From Cichorium intybus (taxonomy: Eukaryota > Streptophyta > Magnoliopsida > Asterales > Asteraceae), in assembly GCA_023525715.1 (NCBI GenBank), contig CM042012.1, forward strand, positions 35,288,151 through 35,352,150: DNA of 64,000 bases. Reading direction: 5' to 3'. Both the position numbers and the translations under genes were made by a program. Of the stretch, positions 22,928 to 35,105 are shown piece by piece (position 1 is the stretch's first letter; each line of letters starts with the position of its first letter). The notes beneath the pieces were generated by a model. That model saw only the letters and a list, made by a program, of their open reading frames with translations. It was not told the origin of the DNA and ran no database searches.

Positions 22928-22959
22928 CGATGGAGCGCGTGTGGCTCACCGGCACATCG
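22928..22959 (+). repeat. conserved-core hairpin, unit 4
   Basis: Stem CGATG (22928-22932) with CATCG (22955-22959) around a 22-nt core beginning GAGCGCGTGTGG and ending ACCGGCA. Confidence 0.8.
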
Positions 22960-24018
22960 TAACACCTCGAAATAGTCTTAGGGTGCAGTCATGTGACGTA
23001 AGATCCCGAGAACCATGGAAAGTCACAGTACATAGAATGGAGTTGTTAGTGAGAATGACAGTATGACCAAATTGAAATATCATCGGAAGGATATCCGATC
23101 GGATGAAGTGTATAAATGTATAACATTTGGATACACAGAAAGAGTGAAAGGTCAAGTAGACATAGATACATAACGCGAATTAAATAGTTTAAAAGGAATC
23201 TAGAAACCGATAATAGTTTTATGAAAAATCCGACTTGGTAATTACCTCGTGGAGACTTGGTAATTAGCAAGAGTAGTTACCAGTCAGATTTTAAGTTTCG
23301 TCTTTGCATGTTTCACTTCCCGAATAATTTGATTATTCAAAAGTCCACAGTCGCTCATACTTTTCGGGAGTAAGTATGAACGAAGACTGTCGTGAATTGG
23401 TTTGTAGATTGTCTAAGGAGTTAGACATTGCAGTAAGACTGCTACAACGTTCATGAGTACTTAGAAATAGAGATTTGAGTATTAGATAAACCCGCGCTCA
23501 ATAGATTGCTTCATGGATTACATCACGAGCAATGTTGAGACGATAATATCGTATGATCTTGAAGCGGAGACATATGAGTTGAAATTTACGAGTCGGTTGT
23601 GCATTGATAATGCAAAACGCATCGGTAACTCGATGTTACAAAACGCATTGTTGTGTACAATTTGATAAATAAAAGACACAATCATATGAGTCGAAGCTTA
23701 TTCGTTCCGTGACCCTGGTGGGAAACAGATATCTGTAGGTCGCTCGATGATTTTGAAGTTGACTATAGTGCTGGCCAGCCTGGACTAAGTTGATTAGAAG
23801 TCCGAAAGTCATAAGCAGAATCCAAAATCGGGAAACAGAGTATCGGACAGAGATTGATCTCAATCCATGTCTCGTGTCTGAAAATATCTTGTTGGACGAA
23901 GGATCATATGATCACTTATCTATGGACAGAACTGACTGGGTCAGAGTTCGGCAGCAGTTTCTTGGAAGCTGCAGGTTGTTTATTAATCAGAAGATAAATT
24001 AAAGTCATAGACTTATCC

Positions 24019-24028
24019 AAGTGGGAGA
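24019..24028 (+). other. polypurine tract
   Basis: AAGTGGGAGA immediately 5' of the 3' LTR, the expected plus-strand primer of copia elements. The same tract is at 2099-2108. Confidence 0.85.
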
Positions 24029-24029
24029 C

Positions 24030-24796
24030 TGTTGGATTAGGTGTCTAAGCCATGACTTTATATTTATATTTATCTTGTTAATTGAAGCAAAGTCTATTTG
24101 GGTTTCCCTCATAGTTGGAGGTTAGGATAGAGTTCAGTAGAGTAGAAGGTTGATTTATTAATTGTGTAATAAATCAATAGAATTAATTAAATGGTTTATT
24201 AATATATTTAAGTGTTAATATATTAATTAGAAACTATAATAATTAATTGAGATTTAATCTAGAATTAATTGGATTTAATTTAGTGATTAAATTAATTAAT
24301 TAAAAGTGTAGGGACTGGTTTGTATTTATTCAATAGTTGAATAACTGGCAAGCCAGTAGCCAGGGGCCAAAGTTGGCGCCAATATGGAGGGAACTCCATA
24401 GTTGGCGAAAACCCTAATTAGGGTTTAAAAGCCTTGGTCCAAATGGTCAACAGGCTTGCCCATTAAGGAGGCTCCTCTAGGGTTTTAGCTGTAACCCTTG
24501 GAGGCTATAAAAGGAACCTCTTGGCTCCCTTTTTCTGTGCCATTTTTGAACCAACAATACTCTGCTGGACTGTCTTCTCCATTGCTTGGGTGTGACTTCA
24601 TTTGAGGCAGGATCTCTTTGCTGCTAGCTTCAAGAACAATATCAAAAGGTTGGTTATTCTTCATTTGATCTTTAGAAATAATTGTTGGCTTTAGGATTTT
24701 AGTTTATTATCTTCATAGAAGAAAACATAGATCTTTCTAGGGTTGCATGTGAACCATAATAAATTATTTGTTCATTGTTTGCTAGAAAACCCTTCA
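24030..24796 (+). repeat. 3' LTR of copia-type element
   Basis: 767 bp, starting TGTTGGATTAGG and ending ACCCTTCA. A TATA box lies near 24505 between GAGG and CCTC. Confidence 0.88.
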
Positions 24797-24801
24797 AATG
24801 C

Positions 24802-27060
24802 ATGGACCTGGCTCGAAATAATATTGTAAACTAATATCAAAACGATAACCTTTTGAAGTCTCTTAAAGATCTAAGTTATAATTCCTCCATTTTAATCTTG
24901 AAATCTCATATTAAGGTTTGGGTTATTGCCCTAAATTCAAATTTCTATGGTTGGATGATGATTCTTCCTATGATTCCATTGGTTTGTTAGTGTTTAAGAA
25001 TAATATTTGATCTACATCGAATCCATTGATCATCTAGATTCATTTATTTGATAGAACTGGGTGTTATAAACCCTAGATTCTTGAACAAGTGTAGTGATGG
25101 ATGAATGTTATTGTATTTTGACTCCTAAATATGTTTTGGGTGAAATAAATCATCTCTTGATGGTTTTCTTATGATTCCATTCAAGATATGTTGGAAAAAC
25201 CCTAGTGGGTTATTGAATCCATTGATGGGTTTGAGTAGTATCAATCCTAGAATCTAGAAAAAGCGGTACTTTGGCATTGATGAGTTGTACCTTATGTTCT
25301 TGATTCCCATTTGATGATTAGATTGGTCATGGAAATGGAAGTTGGGTGAAATATGTTTATAAACTAGTGTTTGATTGATCTTTTGTCAAAGATTTGGATG
25401 AATGGATTCATTTCTAAATGTTTCCCCAAGTATTCCATTCATTTGAGATTGTTGAAACACTTGAGAGATCATGTTGGGTTGAATAGAATTGCGGATTTCA
25501 TAGTAGTGTTTCATTGGAATTAGAATAAGAGTTTGGGGAAGATTCCCTTTAGAGATGCCATTTAATTAGTTTCTTATGGTTAAGTGATGTACTTTAATGT
25601 GATGAACGACTTGGAACTCATTCTTGACTTAATGTCAAATGAAGAAATGAGGACATTAAGGTGTAAGAAGCTTAATGAACAAGTGTTATGAGGAAATGGT
25701 GTGTTTTGGATGGAAAACCTTGAAATTAGTCATTCCTTGGTTGTATCAGTGTTTGGGGAACCTTGGGATGCATTTGCACTTAGTTAGGACTAAAAATTGT
25801 AAGAAAATGAGGTTTGCCTAATGTTCGCACGGCCTGAATGGCCCTATACACTTGTTCTGCAACTTGTACATTTTACGATTCAAATATTTTGGACCTCCTA
25901 ATAACCCACGTGGCCCGTGCAAGTTTTAGCCTAATGTTTACGCGACCCGTATGTCTTCAACACACCTTTTATGATGAAATTTCTCTATGTATTACTCTCC
26001 CTAAGTTTGGACCTTTGGTGTTTGCTTCCCTCAACCTTGAGAACTTACATTTAGGAGTTGTTTAACTTATTAACTCCTTATAGGAAGGGTGTTTAACATT
26101 TAAGATGTGAAGTTAATAAGAATGAGAAGTTTGTCCCTAAGATTTGGGTGAAATGAATGTGACACCTTCCTTCTTTTTCTTGTAGGAAAGGAGTGGGGTT
26201 GTAGCAACTTAGGAGACAAGGAGGACTTTTCTAACACTGAGACTAAGAAGAGTTTATCCGAGTGCATGTCCCTAAAGCTATATTTGTGTCAATTGTTTTA
26301 TAAAGATATGTATGCATTCATCCTATATGTTATGTGTTATACTATAAGTATATCTATGTATTCATGAAATATATTTCAAATGATGCATTTAAGATTATTT
26401 TAAAACTAATGATGATTCTAAAGCTAAAGATGATGAAAAGACGATTTTGAAACCAAGATTTGCATCCTACATGTGCATTGCATTGCATTTAGGATGGGAG
26501 TTTGTTGTGGTCACTTATATCCATATGGAACTTAAGTAAAGATGAAAGATGAAAGATGGTGTGGTTAGATTTCTAGATAATCACCATTTACACATGTAGA
26601 GGCTAGCTATCCCATGTGTGGGGCTTGTGTGGTGGTTTGCAAGCTCCTAGTTAAGATGGAAGAGTAATATGCATCTTCAAAACCACCCAAAGGGTATGAT
26701 GTACCTTTCATGGTAAGATAGACTTGATGAGATGGTCACGGGGTGTGGGTTAGTTGCATATGCATACTCCTCGAGTATGATGATTGATATCATCTACTAC
26801 TCTAAATGAGTTGACCCCGGGTATTCTCACTAGGCATTTCCGTTGCTTAATTTATTTTGACGTGTGCTCAGGTTGACGATTAAGTATGACCAAAGTAGGG
26901 CTTGAGATTTTAGAATGCCATGGGTTGTGTGGTTTCATTTAAACTATGTAATGATATTTGGATTGTAACTACCTCGCTTATTTAAAACAAAATAAATTAT
27001 TTTGAAATTTGGGATTGTACGATTTCTCGTAACCTACAACCCTGAAATTATTTTGAAAAT
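24802..27060. other. gene-free region, possibly an old gypsy-type LTR
   Basis: No exons seen. CACGGCC/GGCCCGTG-type motifs at 25828-25960, and TCACTAGGCATTTCCG followed by GTGCTCAGGTTGACG at 26829-26880, resemble the 3' part of the gypsy LTR at 10715-10770 (TCACTAAGCTTTATGC, then CAGGTACTTCAG). No LTR ends or duplications were found, so this is a guess from texture. Confidence 0.3.
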
Positions 27061-27409
27061 AAAGACTCAATTGATTTTTAAATGCCGATTAAATGCAACT
27101 CAGCTGCATTGAGAAGTTTTCAGAATCAACTTTCTGCATGGGATGACTTATAAATTTTGATAAGAACTTGTGACTATAAAAATAATGTTTAGGTGGTGGT
27201 TGGAAAATTAAATGGGTTAAACATGTCATGTATATGTAATAATGTTACCTTATTGATTGCAAAAATTCAAATTATATTTTCATAATATATTTGTGTAATA
27301 TATGAAGAGGAACTTATCTAGTGATTCATTTTGGTGATTCGTCAAAAAACCAAGTTAATAAAAAACTTCTTACATTCTTACCATAATTTTACTTCTTATT
27401 TGATCCTTC

Positions 27410-27533
<124 letters not shown>

Positions 27534-27540
27534 TGCTTGA

Positions 27541-29050
27541 ATTTTTATTTTTTCTTTTTGTGTAATTTATTTTTCATTTTTATTAGTATTTATTAATTTA
27601 TCAAGCATATTTTTATAGTTTTATTTGTTTTACGACTATCGAATATACTTTCTATTTTATTGTTTTTAATTGCATAAATTTGGGGGCTAAGCGGATGATT
27701 GGGAAATGCTTGATGCTCATGTTTTGGGCTTGTAGATCAAGTAGTAAAATAGATAAAAGAAATGGGCTTAAGAGGAGTGGGCTAATAGGGCAAAGCTTTG
27801 CGCTAAAGTTGGAGCAAGTCATGGGTCAGATAGTGGGTCAAAGAAGACAAAAGGAAATTAGAGGAAATCGGATCCTAATTTGCATGAATCCTAATTTGCA
27901 TGAAAGTGACATGGCATAACTATTACAGAAAAGTCGAACAAACTACTCGGTTCGAGTAGAATTTATTTACTCTGTCGTTTACTCAGTCTGAGTAAAAGAC
28001 GGACACAATTTCTTGCACTCTTGGTTGGATGAATGTTGGTACAATTTATTTTATTTTAACTATAATGTGTGGATAATTTATCATTTCCAACATTCAGTAA
28101 ATACCAAAGACAAGTAGTCGATTAAGAAGGGTTTGTGTGGGTTTTAAGCTTTATTTTGGATGCAAATTTGTGTGTAAGTTTTCGATTGTTCTTGTGTTTT
28201 TTTTGTCAAACTTTGATTCCAAATACTAGAATGATTATTGTCATTTGTTTCCTAGTCTCCTTAATTGGTTTTTGAAACAAACCTAGTGATAAATGGTGTG
28301 AATAAGATCCTTACTATCTTTTTAAGTCATAATTTGTATTGTATAACTAGTGGTTTTAAGCTTTTGAAATTACATTTGGATTTGGCGGTTCTTTAAATTT
28401 AATGCTAGTCATTTTATGTAAACAATAAGCTTGTTTAAGTTTTTTTTGCCATGATTAAGGGGGTTCTTGAGAGTTTACCCAATTACATTAAACTAAGGAA
28501 GAACTATTCCATTATAAATATTGATGATTAATTATCTATTTGGAATTATGGAGGAGATACAATGTTGGATGCCTTCTCATAATACTTTCTCACACCTCAT
28601 TTTGATTTTCTCGCATTCCAAAATATTTTGATAATTAGGAAAGATTTCAAGCACACAACCCCCCTCCCTATTTTATTTTATTTGTTTAAAATTCACTCTT
28701 ACGAAAATAGTTATATAAATTATAAATTGAGCTAGTCTATGTGGATTTGATTCCTATTACCACTATACATATTCTATATGTTGAATTAATTGGGTTATTT
28801 ATTTGTTGGCCTCTAAACCCACCAATGTGTTTTATAGGGTTCGTTTTGTTGACAAAACAACAAATTATCTTGAAATAATAAACTGACTTTTTTACAAATC
28901 AAAATGTGCAAGTTTAATAAAAAACACTGACTTCCTTGTAGAAAATAATCCATTTTCCATTAAAATTCATAAAATTGGATTGTTAGTGGGGATCCATATG
29001 TTGTTTTTTGTATTAATGTTACCTACCCTAAGTAATTAGATGACTTAAGC
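27541..29050. other. AT-rich intergenic region; no gene seen
   Basis: Poly-T tracts and scattered short open frames without family resemblance. Some of it may be the eroded 5' part of the LINE that follows. Confidence 0.5.
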
Positions 29051-29059
29051 ATGTTAGAA

Positions 29060-30430
29060 CTTATAGAACATGGTTATAAATCCAAAATTCGATGGGGAGT
29101 GAAGGGGTGAAATTTGAAAATTCACAGTTTTTTCATGGTATTCTTTTATCAGAAGTGCATACAACTGTCCATTCATAGTGTTATAGTGGATGGTGAGTGG
29201 TTAATGAACCCTTCTCGGATTAAGGCAAAGTTTTATTCCCTTTTTTATTCCAAGTTTGATGGTTACTCTCAAAGTAGATATACTCGAGATGGAAACGTTT
29301 TAGACAGGAGAAGTTGTTGCTATTTTGGAGGCCTTTTATCTGTTCACTTGAGTCTTGAGATAAAACAAAAAAGTTATTTAGAGTTGTGGTAAAGATAAGT
29401 CTTTGGGCCTGTTAGTTTCAGATTCTCTTTAATATAGAATTTATGGAATAGTGTAGAACCAAACATAATGATCTTATGAAAATATTTTAAATATCCTCGA
29501 TTATTCTCAAAGGTTGTAATTCCATTTTTCTTACTTTAATTTCTAAAAAGTTGAGATCCCATCTTTCTAAAAGAGTATTTGCCTATTAGCTTGTGCCACA
29601 CTGCCACTACAAGATTATTGTCAAACTATTAGCAATTAGACTAACTCGGGTGATTAGAGAGGTTGTTAGTAGAGAAAAACCGGTCTTTATAAAAGTTCGT
29701 CAGATTATGGATGTTCCTTTTGATGGTTTATGAAATTGTTGATTGGTGCAAGTCATTTTATAAGAACCAATGCTTTTTTAAATCCGACGTTGAGAAAGCC
29801 TTCTATTTTCTCAATTGGAAGTATTTTGATGATATTATGAGTTTTATGGGATTTGGCAAAAATTGTAGGGGATGGATTTGTGGTTGTCCTACTTCTTTTA
29901 TTGGTTATGTGCTAGTTAATAGGTCACCATGTTATCAACGAGGAAGTTATCTTTGGTAATATTTTCAAAAGTGTGCTAGTTTATAATTTCGATTTGGTTA
30001 TTTCTCAATTCATCTTTGCTGATGATGCCATTTTTAGGAGAACGGTCTCATGAAAATGCCAAAACCATAATCTAAATAATTCATTGCTTTTTTCTTGCTT
30101 CTGGGCTAAAACTTATCTTAGCTAAATGCAATATTATAGGTGTTAGTGTTTATTTGGAAGAGATTAATGATATGTCCACAATTATGGGGGTGTCATTCGG
30201 CTACGTTTTCTTCTATGTATCTTAAATCTCTATTAGGATGTAATATATCAAAAATGGATGCTTGGAAATTGATCATTAACAAATTTACGGATAAATTTCC
30301 TAATGGGAAGTGAAAGCTTTAACAATGGGAGGACAAACTTCTCTCTTTATAGTGGTCATGCCACCAAACATGTACATTCACCACTTGTTAATATTGTTTA
30401 CACATGTAACTTTCGTCAATAAAAGTTATT
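29060..30430 (+). pseudogene. L1-type LINE reverse transcriptase relic
   Basis: Disconnected frames match plant non-LTR retrotransposon ORF2 in the right order. They are VDGEWLMNPSRIKAKFYSLF (29189 on), HYKIIVKLLAIRLTRVIREV (about 29610-29670), FIKVRQIMD, KSDVEKAFYFLNWKYFDDIM (about 29780-29840), FADDAIF (about 30015-30035, the catalytic box) and LKLILAKCNIIG-like sequence after 30105. Many stops and frameshifts separate them and the 5' endonuclease is not recognisable. This is a dead, 5'-truncated copy that once copied itself by target-primed reverse transcription. Confidence 0.8.
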
Positions 30431-31254
30431 AGTAACTTATAACATTGCATTTACAAGGTACCTAATCTTTTCATATTCTATTAATGCATGAATTCATTAC
30501 ACGCCTACTAACCTCATTGTTTGATGCTCTGCTAATTAGGCTTATTTATTATTCGAATACAAATTGCTCAATTTGACAATCGGACTATTGGATCTTCTCT
30601 ACAGTTTGGTATTTGGATTTGTTGATTGTTTGGAACAAAACCAAATTATTATCAAAGGATTTTGGAAATAAGATCCAAATAGTCTGAAAAAAAACAAATG
30701 AAAATAATCTGTTTGTTTATTTATATTTTTATTTGTAATACGTTTACAAATATTGATTATTTATTTGATTTGTTTTTTTAGTTAGACAATATAAGGTAGC
30801 TAATGCAAAGTTGTATTTTTGGAATCCGAATTATGAAGTTGATCCAGTCGTGCTATAAGTCGGTTGGTTCGGATCAAATTTTTATTTTTGTTCTGACAAT
30901 TTAATTATATATGTTGAAAACAGGAAATAACTAGAATTTATTTGACCAAATGAGATCGGACCAATCCATTTAAATAAAGATATCTAATCTCGAAAGTATT
31001 TTGTATGCAGTACATGATGAAATTAGATGGAGCTTTCCATATTGAACTATGACTTTGTCGTTTTGTATTCCTATGGCTTAGTTATTTGTTGGTTATCAAC
31101 ATGGACCGATAGCCCGGTTAGGCCCGACTAACCCCGATGAAGAAAAATATTGTATCTTTAATGAATATTAAGCTTCATAATATTCTTCTTTTTCCATTTT
31201 ATAATCGATTAAAACAAATATCTATTTAATCATAATAAAAAAGTTTATCTTATC
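30431..31254. other. AT-rich intergenic region; no gene seen
   Basis: Nothing recognisable apart from short polypyrimidine runs; the right end is the target site of the SINE. Confidence 0.5.
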
Positions 31255-31271
31255 AATAGTCTAAATTTAAG

Positions 31272-31490
31272 CAAGTGAAGCCCAGTCTAGCTGGGTGGAT
31301 GCATCCGGGTTATATACCCATGTGGTGGGAGGTCTGGAGTTCGACTCCGACTAACCCCATGTGGAGGATTTTCCTGGAAGGCGAATTAGGTGGAGGGGAA
31401 AGGCCTTTGCGCCTTAGGTAATCGCCAACCGCCCTGGGTTGCGGGGCTGATTACCCTCAGGTGAAACCATATCTATTCGCTGGTTCCAAA
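31272..31490 (+). mobile_element. tRNA-derived SINE with perfect 17-bp duplication
   Basis: 219 bp flanked by an identical 17-bp direct repeat (31255-31271 and 31491-31507). The head is tRNA-like: an A-box-like TAGCTGGGTGG (31289-31299) and a B-box-like GAGTTCGACTCC (31336-31347). Box spacing and the long duplication fit a pol III-transcribed SINE moved by LINE machinery. It lies about 290 bp 5' of the cysteine protease TATA box. Confidence 0.85.
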
Positions 31491-31752
31491 AATAGTCTAA
31501 ATTTAAGAAACTATCAACACCCCCTACTTCACAAATCCAAAAATGACTAGTGACAATGAGATTTTGCACAATCACTCACCAACCAACAAACCCAAATACC
31601 AATGATGGATAAAAGCGTTTTCACCAAGTTCATGCTTCTAAGTGTTCACAAGGAGACATGCTTATACGAAAAGATTACCAAAAGAACCAATCTTCAAGAA
31701 ACCATATTTATTTATTCAAACACTTGACTTCAAAGCAACATAAACCCATGCC

Positions 31753-31760
31753 TATAAAAA
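31753..31760 (+). promoter_or_regulatory. TATA box of the cysteine protease gene
   Basis: CTATAAAAA, 40 bp upstream of the start codon at 31800, implies a very short 5' UTR. Confidence 0.6.
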
Positions 31761-31799
31761 CCCGCTTCCATTCATATCCTCCACAACACAAACACAAAC

Positions 31800-33184
31800 A
31801 TGGCAATCCTTATTTCTTCCAAACAATCCACCATTTTCTTCCTATTCATCTCACTTTTAGCCTATTCAAATTTAGCCCACGAGTTCTCAATCCTAGGTTA
31901 CGCCCCCGAGGATTTAACATCCATTCACAAAGTCATCCACCTTTTCGAATCATGGGTCGCGAAACACAGTAAACTCTATGAAAGTCTAGATGAAAAGCTA
32001 CACAGATTTGAAATCTTCATGGACAACCTTAAACACATTGATGACACAAACAAGAAAGTCAACAACTATTGGCTCGGACTAAACGAGTTCGCTGACTTGA
32101 CCCATGAAGAGTTCAAGAACAAGTTCTTAGGGCTCACCCCTGAGTTGAAAAAAGACGAACCAAATGAAGAATTTAGTTATAAAGATTTCGTTGAACTGCC
32201 AAAATCTGTGGATTGGAGAAAAAAAGGCGCTGTGACTCCGGTTAAGAACCAAGGTCAATGTGGTAAGTACTAAGTAGTGAGTACAAGTAACAAAGCTTGG
32301 CGTACAACCGAAAGTTGGTTTATGTTATTTGGAAATGTGTTTACAGGTAGTTGTTGGGCTTTTTCGACTGTGGCTGCGGTGGAAGGTATAAACCAAATTG
32401 TGACGGGGAATTTAACGGAGTTATCGGAACAGGAACTGATCGATTGTGACACGACCTTTAATAATGGTTGCAATGGAGGTCTCATGGACTATGCATTTGC
32501 TTATATTATGAGGAATGGTGGGCTACATAAAGAAGAAGAGTATCCTTATATCATGAGTGAAGGCACATGTGATGACAAAAAGGTAAAAATTCTAACCCTA
32601 AATCAGCGAAAACCACGAGTTATAAAATTCTAAATGATTTATTTACTATTGTAGGACGTATCAGAAAAGGTGACGATAAGTGGGTACCATGATGTACCCC
32701 GCAACAACGAAGACAGTTTCTTGAAGGCACTTGCTAACCAGCCGATTAGTGTTGCCATTGAAGCATCTGGTCGCGACTTCCAGTTTTACAGTGGGGTAAG
32801 GGTTGCTTCTTTTTGACTTAATGAGTTAAGTACTTAATCCAAACAGTTATACATGCATCGTTTTTTTTTTTTTTTTTTTTTACCTATTTATCGGCCTATA
32901 GATACAACATTTTATCCAGACAGACATCATTATTCTTTTTTTGATTTTCTAACTTTGAAAATGTCGTTTAGGGTGTGTTTGATGGGCATTGTGGGACCGA
33001 ATTGGATCATGGAGTAGCAGCCGTTGGATACGGGACAACCAAGGGATTGGATTATGTGATAGTAAGAAACTCATGGGGGCCAAAATGGGGAGAGAAAGGG
33101 TACATAAGAATGAAGAGAAAGACCGGAAAGCCCTCAGGGATGTGTGGCCTTTATATGATGGCTTCTTACCCTACAAAAAAATGA
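31800..33184 (+). CDS. XCP2: papain-like cysteine protease, xylem cysteine peptidase type
   Basis: Four exons (31800-32262, 32347-32582, 32655-32795, 32972-33184), all with GT/AG introns, give 350 residues, the usual family length. The first 26 residues form a signal peptide. The prodomain shows the ERFNIN-type helix (LHRFEIFMDNLKHID) and NYWLGLNEFADLTHEEF. The mature enzyme begins near LPKSVDWRKKGAVTPVKNQG. Catalytic Gln and Cys are in QGQCGSCWAF (split by intron 1), His in LDHGVAAVGYG and Asn in NSWGPKWGEKGYI. GCNGGLMDYAF is also conserved. Relatives act in the vacuole of maturing xylem vessels, digesting cell contents after death. XCP2 is the closer match by eye; XCP1 is possible. It appears intact and converges on the next gene. 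Confidence 0.92.
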
Positions 33185-33407
33185 CGTGTCCTAAATTCTT
33201 GTGTATTTTCCTAAAACATCATGTTTACTTTTCTTGATTTGTAAACTTCTTTTTCTAAATAATCGACAAATGGTTTAATCATTAATGTTAGTTACAACAT
33301 AGCAAAAGTAGACATAAAGATAATCATAAAGATTAATAAATCGGGCTCTTTTATACAATCGTTGACTAAAAAATCAAAATCGAACCCGAGAAAGCAAGAG
33401 GGATAAA
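33185..33407. other. shared 3' intergenic space of convergent genes
   Basis: About 220 bp between the two stop codons; it must hold both 3' UTRs and poly(A) signals. AT-rich, no separate feature. Confidence 0.5.
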
Positions 33408-34008
33408 CTAGATTAGGGTAGGTGGGACAGGGGTAGTAGAGTTGTTTGGTTGATTGAAGGATGCGGTGTGTTTCATGACCACAACTTCGAGTATCCCGGT
33501 GTTCCGGAAGGTTGGTGAGACCAACCGCGGGTCAACGCGTCCGGGTAGGTTAAATATGATGTGGAAGTTTCCGGAAGGCGGTAGTTGTTGGAGTTTTGGG
33601 GTGTATTTGTTGGTGGAATGGTTGTTGAGAAATTCACTTTCTTGGATGATTCCTTCGATTTCGACCCGCCCGTCAACACGGATATCGAGCTTTACATTGC
33701 CTGCCATGTGATTATAAATCTTTTTGACTGGTTTTTTTATTTTGGGTTTTTTATTTTGAAAATATGAAAATTTATAAATATATTAGTGTAGGAGTGGGTG
33801 AGTTATGAGTACTTACATTGAGGTTTACAGACACCTGGCAAGGAGACGCGAAAGATGTAAGCACGCGGGCTTTCGCCTATGTCAACAAGGCCAAGTGGTG
33901 GTGCATATTTTGCAACCTTAGCTGTACCAGTTAGATTGACTAGTGGCTTTGACTCCATTGACTTTGTTTCGGGTGCTCCACTCATGCTTTCTGGGATTTT
34001 AAACATGA
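33408..34008 (-). CDS. alpha-crystallin/HSP20-like domain protein
   Basis: Two coding exons (34006-33817 from the ATG, and 33700-33408) give 160 residues. The domain runs from GLVDIGESPRAYIFRVSLPG through VKLDIRVDGRVEIEGII to FHIIFNLPGRVDPRLVSPTF and GILEVVVMKH, a beta-sandwich pattern. The FRVSLPG and FNLPGRVDPRL motifs match the plant subgroup that includes IDM2/IDM3, which protect genes from methylation-linked silencing, rather than heat-induced small HSPs. No C-terminal IxI motif is seen. A non-coding exon (34824 to about 34945) and an 813-bp 5' UTR intron precede it. A second in-frame Met eight codons on (MSGAPETK) is an alternative start. Confidence 0.8.
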
Positions 34009-34823
34009 CTAAATCAATAAATATGCACTAATAGTTTAAGGAGGAATGATATTTTTAGTGCAAAAACACGTGATCTAAAGCATTAGGATTTCCTATCAGG
34101 TGTGAATCCTAAGGATCATATACAATATTACACTACATGTGCAATGCTTACATAGCATCATTACTTTTTACGTGATTAGTATTTTGAATGATTGTGTTTG
34201 GTACTATGCTTTGAGAATTTCATAGATCTAATTTGACTTTCTTCAACATTTAGGTATCATCTTTACTAAAATAATCATGCGCGTATGCCTTCAGAGTTGA
34301 GAATATATTGGAACATCAGAAAAGGTAAGAATCCTTTTAATTTGGCAGATTTAGCAAGCAAAAGCAACTAATTCATGAAAATAAACTATCTGTAGTCTTT
34401 TTAAATGCCGCTAATGCACATTAACAGGCACACAAACAAAACGAACGAACACAGTTAAGTCATCACAAGTAACCTAAGAAACCCAAAAAATCAAACATAA
34501 CACATGTCTAACAGCCTTAATGACACATTTTCAAAACATTATTTTAGATTGTGGACTATAAAATCCGGAGAAAGCTTTACGCTTTACATCGAGCGCGATA
34601 GATCTAAAGGAAATCAGCATGTTGTTCCTTACGGATCATACCGGCCTCAAACAGTCAAATAGTAGTAATAACCTAAGTAATCCGGCTAATCAGCTCTAGG
34701 AACAGCGGTCATTTCTTCACTTAACACGATTCAAATTAAATTTAACTACTTGTTTAAAGCAAAAATAATCTAAACCTGAGCTTCAAAACATCAAAGGTGA
34801 AAACGAAGGGGGGGAAATCTTAC

Positions 34824-34975
34824 CCTAGCTTCCGAACACTGTTCTTCAGTTATCGAGCTCTTTCTTCTCACTCTCAAGCTCTCTGTTTCTCTCTCCCTCT
34901 CTCTCGCATAGGAGGGAGCTGAATTTTGCGACTTTTTGACTGTATGGAACCCTCGAACGAACCCCTCTTTTTATG
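34824..34975 (-). promoter_or_regulatory. 5' UTR exon and TATA box of the HSP20-like gene
   Basis: A CT/GA-rich leader (34850-34915, GAGAGAG-like on the minus strand) ends in a clean donor (GCTAGG|GTAAGA at 34824/34823). The matching acceptor TTTAG is at 34009, 2 bp before the start codon. A TATA-like CATAAAAAG (34975-34967, minus) lies upstream. A leader intron often boosts expression in plants; that is inference here. Confidence 0.6.
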
Positions 34976-35105
34976 CTTTCTTCTAAATTAGAGTGAGAGG
35001 CTCTTTGGAATCGTATAGAAAAATATTTATGGACATACTATTTGCTTTTCAATAACTTAATATAATAAGTTAAAGTTTTAAAAATTGTTTTGTTATTATA
35101 TTTAA

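Larger units (their letters stand above)
20198..24018 (+). other. 3.8-kb non-coding interior of copia-type element
   Basis: No integrase, reverse transcriptase or RNase H motif is readable in any frame. It holds three diverged tandem units (20590-20835), two conserved-core hairpins (21963-21998 and 22928-22959), other tight stems (CAATGTAT/ATACATTG at 21196-21214; TCATAA/TTATGA near 21617-21632) and three polypurine-like CCAGTGGGAG motifs (about 21473, 21803 and 22213). Bases from about 23190 on are conserved in the copy at window start. Confidence 0.65.
17355..24796 (+). mobile_element. non-autonomous copia-type LTR element with gag remnant
   Basis: LTRs at 17355-18120 and 24030-24796 (TGTTGG...CTTCA) differ at roughly 20 positions. 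A primer site TGGTATCAGAGC (18123-18134) and a polypurine tract AAGTGGGAGA (24019-24028) are present. Flanks CATGC (17350-17354) and AATGC (24797-24801) match at four of five bases. The 5.9-kb interior has a gag-like ORF with one stop and then about 3.8 kb with no recognisable pol. The part that can be compared with the copy at window start is also non-coding there, so the lack of pol seems to be a family property. Hairpin-forming repeats are frequent (separate entries). Confidence 0.85.

Noticed and set aside
29606..29625. CACTA-like end (CACTACAAGA)
   Set aside because: It lies inside the LINE reverse transcriptase reading and has no subterminal repeats or partner end.
31289..31347. tRNA gene
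   Set aside because: A and B boxes are present, but the cloverleaf stems are not and the segment is a 219-bp unit with a target duplication, so it is a SINE head.
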